Shown one piece after another: positions 1 to 8,280 of a DNA stretch of 9,500 bases. The notes under the pieces were generated by a model, which was not told the DNA's origin, did no database searches, and worked only from the letters and a program-made list of their open reading frames with translations. The stretch is from assembly GCA_003550945.1 (NCBI GenBank), contig PULL01000096.1, positions 1 through 9,500 of the forward strand, given 5' to 3'. This DNA is from Thioalkalivibrio sp. Lineage in GTDB: Bacteria; Pseudomonadota; Gammaproteobacteria; Ectothiorhodospirales; Ectothiorhodospiraceae. The position numbers and the translations under genes were made by a program. Position 1 is the first letter of the stretch; every line of letters starts with the position of its first letter.

Positions 1-1324
1 GAATCCTTCGGGAAGATCGACATCAGCTCCCAGGCGAGGTCCAGCGTCGCCTCGATGCTGCGGTCCTCGGCCTCGCCCTGGCCGACGAAGCGGCGGTCGA
101 ACGCGTCGGCGAAGGTCAGATAGCGCCGGTCGTGGGTCGACAGTTCATCCGCGCCGATGATCGACGCCAGGTTGCGCGTCTCCAGCGCACGGGCGTAGAG
201 CGCGTACAGCTGCGCTGCAACGCGCGGATGATCCTCGCGCGTGTCGTCCTTGCCGATGCCGTCCTTCATCAGCCGCGACAGGCTCGGCGAGATGTGCACC
301 GGCGGATAGATACCCTGGCTGTTCAGTTCGCGCGATAGCACGATCTGCCCCTCGGTGATGTAACCGGTCAGGTCCGGGATCGGGTGGGTGATGTCGTCCG
401 AGGGCATCGACACCACCGGCATCATCGTGATCGAGCCGTGCCGATTGTGGATACGACCGCAGCGCTCGTAGATCTCGGCGAGGTCCGAGTACAGATAGCC
501 GGGATAGCCCTTGCGCGCCGGCACATCACCCTTCGCGGTCGCGACCTCGCGCAAGGCCTCGGCGTAGTAGGTCATGTCGGTCATCACCACCAGCACGTGG
601 CGGTCCAGGTCGTAGGCGAGGTACTCGGCCGCGGTCAGCGCGGTGCGCGGCAACGTGAGCCGTTCCACCGGCGGGTCGTCGGCGAGGTTCACGAACATCA
701 CCACGTTGCGCAATACGCCGGAGGAGGCGAACTCGTCGCGGAAGAACTTCGCGTCGGCGTAGGACACGCCCATCGCCGCGAACACGATCGAGAACGCGGC
801 GTCCTCGTTCTTCAGCCGCGCCTGGCGCACGATCTGCGCCGCGAGCCGGTTGTGCGGCAGGCCCGACCCGGTGAAGATCGGCAGCTTCTGGCCGCGCACC
901 AAGGAGTTCAGGCCATCGATGGTCGAGATCCCGGTCTGGATGAATTCGCGCGGGTAGGTGCGCGCGGCGGGGTTGATCGCGGAACCGCCGACCGGCCGGC
1001 GCAGGCTGGACAGGATCGGCGGGCGTCCGTCGCGCGGCTCGCCGAGGCCGTTGAACTCCCGACCCAGCAATTCCGGCGACAGCGCGATCTCCACCGGCGC
1101 GTCGAGGAAGCGCACCCAGGTGTTTTCGAGGTCGAGATCCTCGACCCCTTCGAACACCAGAATCAGCACCTCTTCATCCGAGGCACGGATCACCTGGCCG
1201 TTGCGGATGCCGCCGGAGTGGTCCTCGATGCGCACGCGGTCGCCGAAGGAGACTCCGGGAGTGTTCTTCATCACCAGCAGGCCGCCCCGGGCCTCGACCG
1301 CGGTGCGATATTCCTTGATGCTCA

Positions 1325-1325
<1 letters not shown>
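1..1325 (-). CDS. atpB: V/A-type ATPase subunit B (non-catalytic nucleotide-binding subunit), 3' end cut by window
   Basis: Subunit B alternates with A in the A3B3 head of the rotary ATPase and binds nucleotide without hydrolysing it. I translated 441 codons from the ATG at 1325 with no stop before the window edge. The degenerate P-loop GSGLPHN lies at residues 153-159, as in B subunits and unlike the Walker A of subunit A. The block VMTDMTYYAEALREV is at about 247-261, the signature PSDDITHPIPDLTG at about 308-321, and PSLSRLMKDGIG at 347-358; R351 in that block matches the arginine finger that reaches the A-subunit site. The visible end, WELMSIFPKD, is close to the family C-terminus, so perhaps 10-30 residues are missing. 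The start overlaps the subunit A stop by one base (TGATG) and has an AGGAGG site upstream, which suggests translational coupling. One small deviation is MTYY where many relatives have MTNY. Confidence 0.98.
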
Positions 1326-3145
<1,820 letters not shown>

Positions 3146-3149
3146 GATG

Positions 3150-3788
3150 TCATCCGGTGAAGGGGTTGCCCGACTCCAGGGAGGCGGGGAACATGCGTTC
3201 GAGGATCACCCGCTGCAGTTGCGGGCGCAGGCGCGCGAGACGGCCCTCGAAAGTGTTGTCGACCCGGATCCTGCCATCGCGGCTCACCAGCAGCACGCCG
3301 GAGAGGGTCTCGATCGACCGGTCGTCGAGCGCGAGTTCGTGATCCGGCAGTTCGGCGCGCAGCTGATCGATTGCACTGGCCAGGTGTTCACGGTCCTCGG
3401 CGTTGCCACGCACCAGCAGGCTCCCCGGGCCCATCTCCCTGGCGCCCTCGCGGAGCATCCCGAGCAGGTGCTCCCGGTAGACCTTCGCGTCCTGCATCAA
3501 GGCGCGCATGCGTTCCTCCAGCCGCGCCTCGACGCCGCGGACGAGATTCCAGCGCACCCGGTCCAGATGACTCTGCAGGCGCAGCTCCGCCGCCTGCACC
3601 CGCTGGCGGTAGTGGCGCTCGCCCAGACCCCGCGCGATCGCTTCCTCGCGGCTTTCGCGCTGCCGCAGCCGCTCCGCCGCCTCGCGCAGCACCGTTTCGC
3701 GGGTCTTCTGCGCCTGCTCGGCGAACTGGTTGGCCAGCTGTTCGGCCCGCGCCAGGATCGCCTGCTCGAGTTGAAGTACCTGATTCAC
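3150..3788 (-). CDS. atpE: V/A-type ATPase subunit E (peripheral stalk)
   Basis: Subunit E pairs with the G/H subunit in a coiled coil that holds the A3B3 head against the membrane part. The 212 residues fit the family (about 185-220). Residues 5 to about 110 are an almost continuous charged helix rich in Glu, Arg, Ala, Gln and Leu. The C-terminal globular domain carries the E signature: GVLLVSRDGRIRVDNTFEGR at about 164-183, with DNTFE at 177-181, then a helix ending in ILERMF. The start codon is GTG. It overlaps the subunit F stop in a GTGA junction, with a GGGGA site about 6 nt upstream inside the F coding region, so E translation is probably coupled to F. The symbol follows V-type usage and is not the F-type c subunit. 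Confidence 0.95.
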   Translation of the reverse strand: MNQVLQLEQAILARAEQLANQFAEQAQKTRETVLREAAERLRQRESREEAIARGLGERHYRQRVQAAELRLQSHLDRVRWNLVRGVEARLEERMRALMQDAKVYREHLLGMLREGAREMGPGSLLVRGNAEDREHLASAIDQLRAELPDHELALDDRSIETLSGVLLVSRDGRIRVDNTFEGRLARLRPQLQRVILERMFPASLESGNPFTG

Positions 3789-4144
3789 GTCTTTTCCCCG
3801 GTGGATAGGCTGCCCGCCCCGAACAGGTTCTGCAGCCGGACCGCGACGTCACTGGTGAGCCGCGGCGGCATGTTCGCAAGTGGAGGCAGTGAGATCACGA
3901 TAATGCGGCCGCCCTCGTGCCGCAGCTGCGAGAGCATCGGCACATCCCACTCCATGATTTCGTCGTCTACGATCACGAAGGCGTTCTCGCGTCCACGGTC
4001 CAGGTCGCGCAGGATGCGGTTCACCTGCGTCGGCTCCGGATCGGTCACGGTCTCGAACCCGATCAGCCGGAAGCCGTCGGCGAGACTGTGACCCCCGATG
4101 AACAGCAGACGGGTGGTCCGCCCCTGGGGTGTGTCCGTGGGCAC
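3785..4144 (-). CDS. atpF: V/A-type ATPase subunit F (central stalk regulator)
   Basis: Subunit F binds the rotor shaft subunit D and tunes coupling in V/A-type ATPases. The protein has 119 residues, slightly longer than the usual 100-110 because of a short N-terminal lead (residues 1-11). The Rossmann-like domain begins with LLFIGGHSLADGFRLIGFE at about 13-31, matching the family pattern 'IG(D/G)...GFRLAG(I/V)E'. NAFVIVDDEI at about 54-63 and a RIIVISLPP strand at about 80-88 follow. The start is GTG, chosen because a GGAGG site sits 6 nt upstream and no better start lies before the conserved strand. It begins 12 bp after the K stop and ends in a 4-base overlap with E. Confidence 0.95.
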   Translation of the reverse strand: MPTDTPQGRTTRLLFIGGHSLADGFRLIGFETVTDPEPTQVNRILRDLDRGRENAFVIVDDEIMEWDVPMLSQLRHEGGRIIVISLPPLANMPPRLTSDVAVRLQNLFGAGSLSTGEKT

Positions 4145-4150
4145 GACGCG

Positions 4151-4155
4151 CCTCC
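4151..4155 (-). promoter_or_regulatory. Ribosome binding site supporting the GTG start of subunit F
   Basis: GGAGG on the minus strand ends 6 nt before the GTG at 4144. It lies just ahead of the first base of that codon and after the K stop, which fixes the F start. Confidence 0.8.
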
Positions 4156-4156
4156 G

Positions 4157-4603
4157 TCAGATCCGGTTCAGCAGCAGGATACTGATGACCAGGCCGTAGA
4201 TCGCGATCCCTTCGGCGAGACCGATGTAGATCAGGCTTCGGCCCAGCATTTCCGGCTTCTCGGTGATCGCGGCCAGCGCGGCGGATCCGATCGGGCCGAC
4301 GGCAATGCCCGCGCCGATGGTCGAAAGCCCGGTCGGAATTCCGACGCCGATGATCGCCAGGCCCAGCCCGACGCTGATCTCCGTGGCCACCTGTTCCACG
4401 CCGGCTGGCTGGGCCATCGCATCGCTGATGCCGAAGGCGAGCAGGCCGAACATCGCGCCGACGAACACCGTCATCTGAGCGATCAGTGCCGGCTTGAAGA
4501 AGGCGCGAAGCCGCGGCGAAAGTGCCGGGCGGAACTCCAGGTAAAACCCGGTGGCGATCAGGCCGACGATGGCGAAAGACGTGAGACCGACGAGCCAATG
4601 CAT
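4157..4603 (-). CDS. atpK: V/A-type ATPase subunit K (proteolipid, rotor ring), with an extra N-terminal hairpin
   Basis: Subunit K forms the membrane rotor ring that carries ions. The 148 residues hold four hydrophobic segments, at about 3-22, 38-63, 76-110 and 121-146. The last two form a standard c-type hairpin: glycine-rich helix, polar loop ITEKPEMLGR at about 113-122, and outer helix with the carrier glutamate E131 in LAEGIAIYG. V102 occupies the place where sodium-type rings have Gln, and G132 follows the glutamate where they have Ser or Thr, so proton use is more likely (inference). The first hairpin lacks a carboxylate and the glycine pattern, so it is not an obvious duplicate of the second. 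Basic residues R25, R31, R33 and K37 place its loop in the cytoplasm, consistent with the usual orientation of the second hairpin. The ATG has a GGGAG site 6 nt upstream. Confidence 0.97.
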   Translation of the reverse strand: MHWLVGLTSFAIVGLIATGFYLEFRPALSPRLRAFFKPALIAQMTVFVGAMFGLLAFGISDAMAQPAGVEQVATEISVGLGLAIIGVGIPTGLSTIGAGIAVGPIGSAALAAITEKPEMLGRSLIYIGLAEGIAIYGLVISILLLNRI

Positions 4604-4636
4604 GGTTAACTCCCAGTTTGGATGAACAAAAATCGC
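4604..4636 (-). promoter_or_regulatory. AT-rich translation initiation leader of subunit K
   Basis: The gap before K holds, on the minus strand, a TTTTT run (4632-4628), then CAAACT (4620-4615), the ribosome binding site GGGAG (4614-4610) and a 6-nt spacer to ATG. The stretch is sharply AT-rich against its surroundings. It resembles the translation-enhancing leader of E. coli atpE, which also has a U-rich segment followed by CAAACTGGAG. Strong translation would suit a ring subunit needed in many copies. Function here is inferred. Confidence 0.5.
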
Positions 4637-4646
4637 TGCGGCCGCA
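4637..4646. repeat. 10-bp perfect palindrome at the I/K junction
   Basis: TGCGGCCGCA lies directly after the subunit I stop codon and just ahead of the AT-rich K leader, with GCGATTTTT following on the minus strand. The palindrome has no loop bases, so as RNA it gives at best a short unstable hairpin. A weak attenuator or processing site is possible, but nothing more can be claimed. Confidence 0.3.
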
Positions 4647-6542
4647 TCATGCCGCTCGCGGACGCCGGCGCAGACGCAGCGGCGAGAACTCCCGCCCGTC
4701 GCCCGAGAAATAACGCGAGAACCCTTCGTAGTACTGCAGACGCATCACCTGGATGGTCACGATCACGCCTTCGAGCACCATCACGAAGATGTTGCCGAAG
4801 ATGACCATCAGCACGTGACCCACCGCGCCCATCATGCCCGCCAGCGTCAGCACCGCGATCATCAGCGCGACGTGGTTGATGCTGAACGCGGCCACACGAA
4901 GGAAGGAAAGGGTATTGGAGATGTAGCCGAGCACCGTCTCCAGGGTTTCGATCAGCACCACCAGGATCTTTTCGCCAATCGCCGCATCGAGGTGGAACCA
5001 GTTGTAAACCGCCAGCGCCAGCAGGGACCCGATCACCAGGCCCGCCTGAATCAGCCCGAAGCTCCCGGTCAGCGCGATCGACACACCGCCCCAGACCAGG
5101 CCCAGGTAGAACAGCAGGTTCACCACTCCGTGGGCGCCGAACACCGCCGCCATCGGCTCTTTGATCGCGAACCGGTTGAAGATGGTCAGCCCGCAGGCCA
5201 GCGTGATGAAAAACACGCCCCAGCCCAGCGCCAGCTGCAGCATCAGGATTGGATCGTACAGCGGCGACATCCACAGTGCCGGGAGCAGCTCCTTGTACCC
5301 GAACACACTGCCGAACAGGAACCCGAACACCACCGACGACAGCCCGGCGAGCACTCCGTAGAGATAGAAGCGGCCCAACGGCTTGCGGAAGATCCAGGCC
5401 AGCAACGCGAGCACTGCGCCGTGCCCGACGTCGCCGAACATCGTGCCGAACATCAACAGGAAGGTGATCGTGAACAGGAAGGTCGGGTCGATTTCGCCGT
5501 AGCGCGGGGTGCCGTACTGCTTCACCAGCAGCGCGAACGGCTGCAGCAGGCGGTGCTTTACCGGCACCGACGGCACCAGCGGGCGCTCGTCAGCCCGGGG
5601 CTTGCGGCTCTCCAGGCTGAACGCGTTCGGCAGCGTCTTGCCCAGGCGCTGCTCCAGGTCGTCCACCGCCTTCGCGGGCACCCAGCCCGCGATACACGCG
5701 AGATGTCCCGCGCTGCGGATCGCGGGGTCGAGGGTCACGAAAGGCTCGGCGAGCACCAGCACTGTGGCCGCGCGCGCCAGACGCTCGCGCATGTCCACCG
5801 CGCAGGTCTCGACCTCTTCGGCCAGGTCGGCGCGCTCGCGCTCGATCCGCTCCCGGCGCGCGCGCTGTTCGGCGCGGATCGCCTCGGGGGAATCGTCCAG
5901 CCCCTGCGGCAACGGGATCGCCTGGAAACCCGCGTTGGTGAGCACGGAGCCGAGCTCCGACGCCTTCTCCCCGGTGGGTCCGACAATCACCACGTGGGCG
6001 TTTTCGCCGCGCTCCATGTAGGTGAACAACAGGTGCCCGGCAAGACCCAGCGCGCCCCTGAGCCGGTCGATGTTCTCGCGCGGCACCACGCCGATGTGGA
6101 AGTCCAGGAAGCGCGTCTTCGTGCGCAGCATCCCCAGGTCCACATGCAGCTCGGCAAAGTTGGCGAGCGCCGCCTCTTCCTCGTCGAGCAGGCGTTCGGC
6201 CTCCTCGAGCTCGCGGAAACCCTCCTGGTGCTCCAGGCAGAAGTTCCACGCCTCTCCTAGCCAGGCATTGGTCTCGGTCAACTCGTCGAGGCCGACCACG
6301 CGGATGTCGCTGAGGTCGGGCTCCGGGACCGGTACCACCTGGGCAATCTTGTCCAGCCGCGAGCGCGCCCGCTGGAATTCCTTCTGGTATCGGCAGTCCT
6401 GCAGCGGCGTCAGCTGCTGCTCCTGCGGCTGCCGCGGATCCGGATGGAAGCTCTCTGTATCGGCAAGTGTCAGCGACGCCTGCGGGAGATCCTCGCGCAG
6501 CACGAGAATCCGGACATGCTTCATCGGCTGCGGTGTCAGCAC
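4647..6542 (-). CDS. atpI: V/A-type ATPase subunit I (membrane stator, 116-kDa/a-subunit family)
   Basis: Subunit I supplies the ion half-channels facing the K ring and anchors the peripheral stalks. The 631 residues are usual for the prokaryotic form. Residues 1 to about 330 are the soluble cytoplasmic domain with coiled-coil arms near 100-130 and 215-245. The membrane domain opens with the hallmark YGTPRYGEIDPTF at about 343-355, then MFGDVGHG at about 368-375, and has about seven or eight hydrophobic segments up to 605. R549 in NTLSFLRV matches the essential channel arginine (R735 in yeast Vph1p). H557 keeps the same 8-residue spacing as yeast H743. E591 and R601 match yeast E789 and R799 with the same 10-residue spacing. 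The GTG start at 6542 has GGGGG 7 nt upstream, while the ATG six codons later (6524) has no clear site. The tail is basic (RLRRRPR). The symbol is V-type usage, not F-type AtpI. Confidence 0.97.
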   Translation of the reverse strand: MLTPQPMKHVRILVLREDLPQASLTLADTESFHPDPRQPQEQQLTPLQDCRYQKEFQRARSRLDKIAQVVPVPEPDLSDIRVVGLDELTETNAWLGEAWNFCLEHQEGFRELEEAERLLDEEEAALANFAELHVDLGMLRTKTRFLDFHIGVVPRENIDRLRGALGLAGHLLFTYMERGENAHVVIVGPTGEKASELGSVLTNAGFQAIPLPQGLDDSPEAIRAEQRARRERIERERADLAEEVETCAVDMRERLARAATVLVLAEPFVTLDPAIRSAGHLACIAGWVPAKAVDDLEQRLGKTLPNAFSLESRKPRADERPLVPSVPVKHRLLQPFALLVKQYGTPRYGEIDPTFLFTITFLLMFGTMFGDVGHGAVLALLAWIFRKPLGRFYLYGVLAGLSSVVFGFLFGSVFGYKELLPALWMSPLYDPILMLQLALGWGVFFITLACGLTIFNRFAIKEPMAAVFGAHGVVNLLFYLGLVWGGVSIALTGSFGLIQAGLVIGSLLALAVYNWFHLDAAIGEKILVVLIETLETVLGYISNTLSFLRVAAFSINHVALMIAVLTLAGMMGAVGHVLMVIFGNIFVMVLEGVIVTIQVMRLQYYEGFSRYFSGDGREFSPLRLRRRPRAA

Positions 6543-6549
6543 GACAGTA

Positions 6550-6554
6550 CCCCC
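6550..6554 (-). promoter_or_regulatory. Ribosome binding site supporting the GTG start of subunit I
   Basis: GGGGG on the minus strand lies 7 nt before the GTG at 6542. The next ATG in frame (6524) has no comparable site, so the GTG is preferred. Confidence 0.6.
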
Positions 6555-6603
6555 ACGGCAACGCAGATCGGAAGTGGGAAAAGCGGGACCACGGTTCGAC
6601 CGG

Positions 6604-7668
6604 TCATGCCGCCTCCCGCCATTGATGCACGCAGATCGCGGGGCTCAGGCCCAGCGCCAGATCCACGTAGGGTTCGGGCAAGCCCAGCAGCCGGCCCTGG
6701 ATCAACGAGAACACCAGCCGCAGGTCGGCCTCACGCAGGAGCAGGTACGCGAGCGCGCGGCCCACGCCCGACTGGCCGCTGCGCAGCGAGGACCACGCGA
6801 TCCTCGACATGTGCTGGCCGAGACGGCGCTGGATCTCCATCAGGTTGCCGGCATCGGCGAGCAGGCTGCGCAAGGGTTCCGGCAACGCGGCGATCACCTT
6901 GGGCTGGTCATCGAGCCCGACCAGTTCGAGCAGCCGCTCGCGATGCAGCAGGTGCGGGGACGGAACCAGCTGGTAGAAGGTCTCGGAGGGCGACAATTGA
7001 TAGCCGAACCGGAACCGCATCAGCCAGAGCACGTTCGCGCGGTCGACCAGCGAGCCCACCAGCATGCGCATCTGACGTTGCGCGGTGCTGTCCTCGAGCC
7101 GGGCGACCCGGCGCACCATGTCGGCGTAGTAGCGCTGGTCGATCGCCGCCTCGAGCGCGAACGCCTCCTGGCGCTTTTCGTAGATTTCGCGCGCCTGTCG
7201 CGCCAGCAGGCTCAGCGGCCCGCTCTCCAGCAGGCGCAGCAGTTCCACCGCGTTCTCGACGCGGAACAGATCCTCGGTGGACAGCCGGACCTGCGGCGGC
7301 AGGTCGTAGAGGTTTTCGCGGATCTCCTGCGGGTCGAGTTGACGGATCTTGCCGCGCAACAGCGTTTTCAGGTTGAACAGTGCGAACTGGCGTGCCCAGG
7401 CCACCACCAGCCCCCGTTCGGCCGGGTCCATTGGCCGGATCAGCACGGTCAGTTCCTCCAGCAGCACCTGCATCAGCGCCTGCTCCACCGCGCGGCTCTT
7501 CACCCGCGCGCTGCCGGGCTCCTCGAGGATGGTGCCGAGCCCGAACTGCTGCCCGAGTTCGGGCAACCCGAGCTGCACGAAGCGCTCGATGTCACCGGCC
7601 CGGAACAGTTGGGTCGCCTTGCCGGCGACCCGGGTATTGAGATAGGCGTTGTGTGCTGCGCTGCTCAT
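6604..7668 (-). CDS. atpC: V/A-type ATPase subunit C (AC39/d-subunit family, central stalk adaptor)
   Basis: Subunit C is the funnel-shaped adaptor that sits on the K ring and receives the D/F shaft. The 354 residues agree with the family (about 320-390). The protein is nearly all helical with no membrane segment, and shows the expected repeat pattern of three related helical bundles. Supporting segments are YLNTRVAGKATQLF near the start (about 9-22), the SLVDRANVLWLMRFRFGYQLSP block (where this family has a 'D..N....LR.K' motif), and the final LREADLRLVFSLIQGRLLGL. Identification rests on these segments plus position between G/H and I. The ATG at 7668 has only a weak ribosome binding site, and a 14-codon frame ends exactly across it, so coupling is possible. 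Symbol follows V-type usage. Confidence 0.93.
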   Translation of the reverse strand: MSSAAHNAYLNTRVAGKATQLFRAGDIERFVQLGLPELGQQFGLGTILEEPGSARVKSRAVEQALMQVLLEELTVLIRPMDPAERGLVVAWARQFALFNLKTLLRGKIRQLDPQEIRENLYDLPPQVRLSTEDLFRVENAVELLRLLESGPLSLLARQAREIYEKRQEAFALEAAIDQRYYADMVRRVARLEDSTAQRQMRMLVGSLVDRANVLWLMRFRFGYQLSPSETFYQLVPSPHLLHRERLLELVGLDDQPKVIAALPEPLRSLLADAGNLMEIQRRLGQHMSRIAWSSLRSGQSGVGRALAYLLLREADLRLVFSLIQGRLLGLPEPYVDLALGLSPAICVHQWREAA

Positions 7669-7709
7669 GGAGCGGACCCGGTAGCCAGTGCGGAGGTCGG
7701 CTTGGCCAT
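7665..7709 (-). other. 14-codon open frame ending across the subunit C start
   Basis: In the 48-bp gap between G/H and C, an ATG at 7709 opens a frame of 14 codons that stops at a TGA overlapping the C start codon (ATGA). It has only a GGGA directly touching the ATG as a possible ribosome site, which is too close. It may be chance. If translated, it could couple subunit C translation to an upstream ribosome. Confidence 0.15.
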
Positions 7710-7716
7710 TCCCGGC

Positions 7717-8034
7717 TCAGAGCCGCACGTCGATCAGGACCTGGAAGGCCGCGTCGAGCGCCTCTTCCTCGCGCTTCTCGGCCAGCTCCCGCAGGTTTTC
7801 GTGCCGTTCGTCGTAGCGACGCTCGATCTCCGCGATGGTCTTCGCGGCGCGCTCCTCGGAACGCGCGATCCAGGTTCTCTGCAATTCGGGGATGCGTTCG
7901 GTGAAACCGGCGTCCAGTTCCCTGGCTTCGTCCACCGCCGCTGCGATAGCGCGTTGATGCTCTTCCTCGGCCTCCTTGGCCAGGTTCTCCGCCTTCATCT
8001 CGGCGTCGAGCAGACGTTGCAGCGTGTCGTCCAT
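7717..8034 (-). CDS. V/A-type ATPase peripheral stalk subunit G/H (small coiled-coil protein)
   Basis: A 105-residue protein, highly charged and without aromatic clusters or membrane segments, predicted to be mostly coiled coil. The first ~40 residues (LLDAEMKAENLAKEAEEEHQ and onward) resemble the start of G/H subunits, where 'E..A..I...A..EA..I...A..EA' heptads are common. Such subunits pair with E to form the peripheral stalks. No catalytic motif is seen. It is the first gene of the ATPase operon, which matches the upstream place of the G or H gene in several V/A-type operons. The ATG has GAGG 7 nt upstream. Coiled-coil proteins are hard to assign by sequence alone, so the call depends heavily on context; an unrelated coiled-coil accessory protein is the alternative. 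Confidence 0.8.
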   Translation of the reverse strand: MDDTLQRLLDAEMKAENLAKEAEEEHQRAIAAAVDEARELDAGFTERIPELQRTWIARSEERAAKTIAEIERRYDERHENLRELAEKREEEALDAAFQVLIDVRL

Positions 8035-8041
8035 TATCGGG

Positions 8042-8045
8042 CCTC
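8042..8045 (-). promoter_or_regulatory. Ribosome binding site of the G/H subunit
   Basis: GAGG on the minus strand lies 7 nt before the ATG at 8034, supporting that start for the first gene of the operon. Confidence 0.6.
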
Positions 8046-8091
8046 AAGGAGTCCGTGATGGCACCGGTATTGCCCGTGTGTCCGCCCGGAT

Positions 8092-8139
8092 GGCTGGACC
8101 CGGAACGGCACTGGTGCCGGATCCGACCCGATGCCAGCC
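8092..8139. repeat. Nested GC-rich stem-loop in the operon leader
   Basis: An outer stem pairs GGCTGG (8092-8097) with CCAGCC (8134-8139). Inside it CGGA (8101-8104) pairs with TCCG (8122-8125), and CGGCAC (8106-8111) pairs with GTGCCG (8114-8119). The element lies about 60 bp before the first ATPase start codon and would fall in the 5' untranslated RNA if transcription starts in the AT-rich patch upstream. The composition is GC-rich, so some pairing is expected by chance. Confidence 0.35.
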
Positions 8140-8152
8140 CGGATTCCGAACA

Positions 8153-8172
8153 CCGGCGTCATCATACGCCGG
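8153..8172. repeat. Perfect 7-bp inverted repeat overlapping a -10-like hexamer (possible operator or hairpin)
   Basis: The arms CCGGCGT (8153-8159) and ACGCCGG (8166-8172) are perfectly complementary and separated by six bases. The loop contributes most of the TATGAT hexamer on the minus strand. As DNA it could be a two-fold operator for a dimeric regulator; as RNA it would be a stable hairpin. No T-run follows on either strand, so it is not a standard intrinsic terminator. Confidence 0.45.
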
Positions 8173-8231
8173 AGAGCATAAGACTTCCACAATGTAAGCA
8201 GATAACGATTGAATTCGCGGGAGAGCTGAGT

Positions 8232-8268
8232 GAACCGTCCGACGGATTCGAACGGTTCCGGCCGAATC
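8232..8268. repeat. Two overlapping, mutually exclusive inverted repeats just after mnmE
   Basis: GAACCGT (8232-8238) pairs with ACGGTTC (8252-8258) across 13 bases. GATTCG (8245-8250) pairs with CGAATC (8263-8268) across 12 bases. The two stems share bases and cannot form together. They begin about 12 bp past the mnmE stop. Neither is followed by a T-run in the direction of transcription, so intrinsic termination of mnmE is not shown; a role in 3'-end stability is possible. Confidence 0.35.
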
Positions 8269-8280
8269 GGTCGAGAGCGC

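Larger units (their letters stand above)
8035..8280 (-). promoter_or_regulatory. Intergenic leader between mnmE and the ATPase operon, likely promoter region
   Basis: This 246-bp gap is the only sizeable non-coding stretch. Its middle (about 8161-8216) is clearly AT-richer than the rest of the window, which is typical of a promoter in GC-rich DNA. On the minus strand there are -10-like hexamers TATGAT (8167-8162) and TATGCT (about 8182-8177). No good TTGACA-like -35 box lies 16-18 bp upstream of either; TTGTGG is 20 bp from TATGAT. The sigma-70 assignment is therefore weak, and the transcription start is not determined. Three sets of inverted repeats in the gap are listed separately. Confidence 0.4.

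Noticed and set aside
4628..4646. Possible intrinsic terminator between subunits I and K (palindrome plus T-run)
   Set aside because: The palindrome has no loop and at most a very short stem. Termination here would cut off the most abundant subunit and all the head genes.
4815..6260. 481-codon open frame on the plus strand opposite subunit I
   Set aside because: Rich in His, Gln, Arg and Glu as expected from reading a membrane protein gene backwards; no independent support.
6022..8058. 678-codon open frame on the plus strand opposite subunits I, C and G/H
   Set aside because: It spans three conserved genes on the other strand, has low-complexity composition and shows no family motif. High GC makes such stop-free antisense frames common.
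8221..8280. tRNA-like T-arm motif (TTCGAATCC on the minus strand)
   Set aside because: The bases on either side do not pair as a 5-bp T-stem, and no acceptor stem, anticodon arm or CCA end fits within the available gap.
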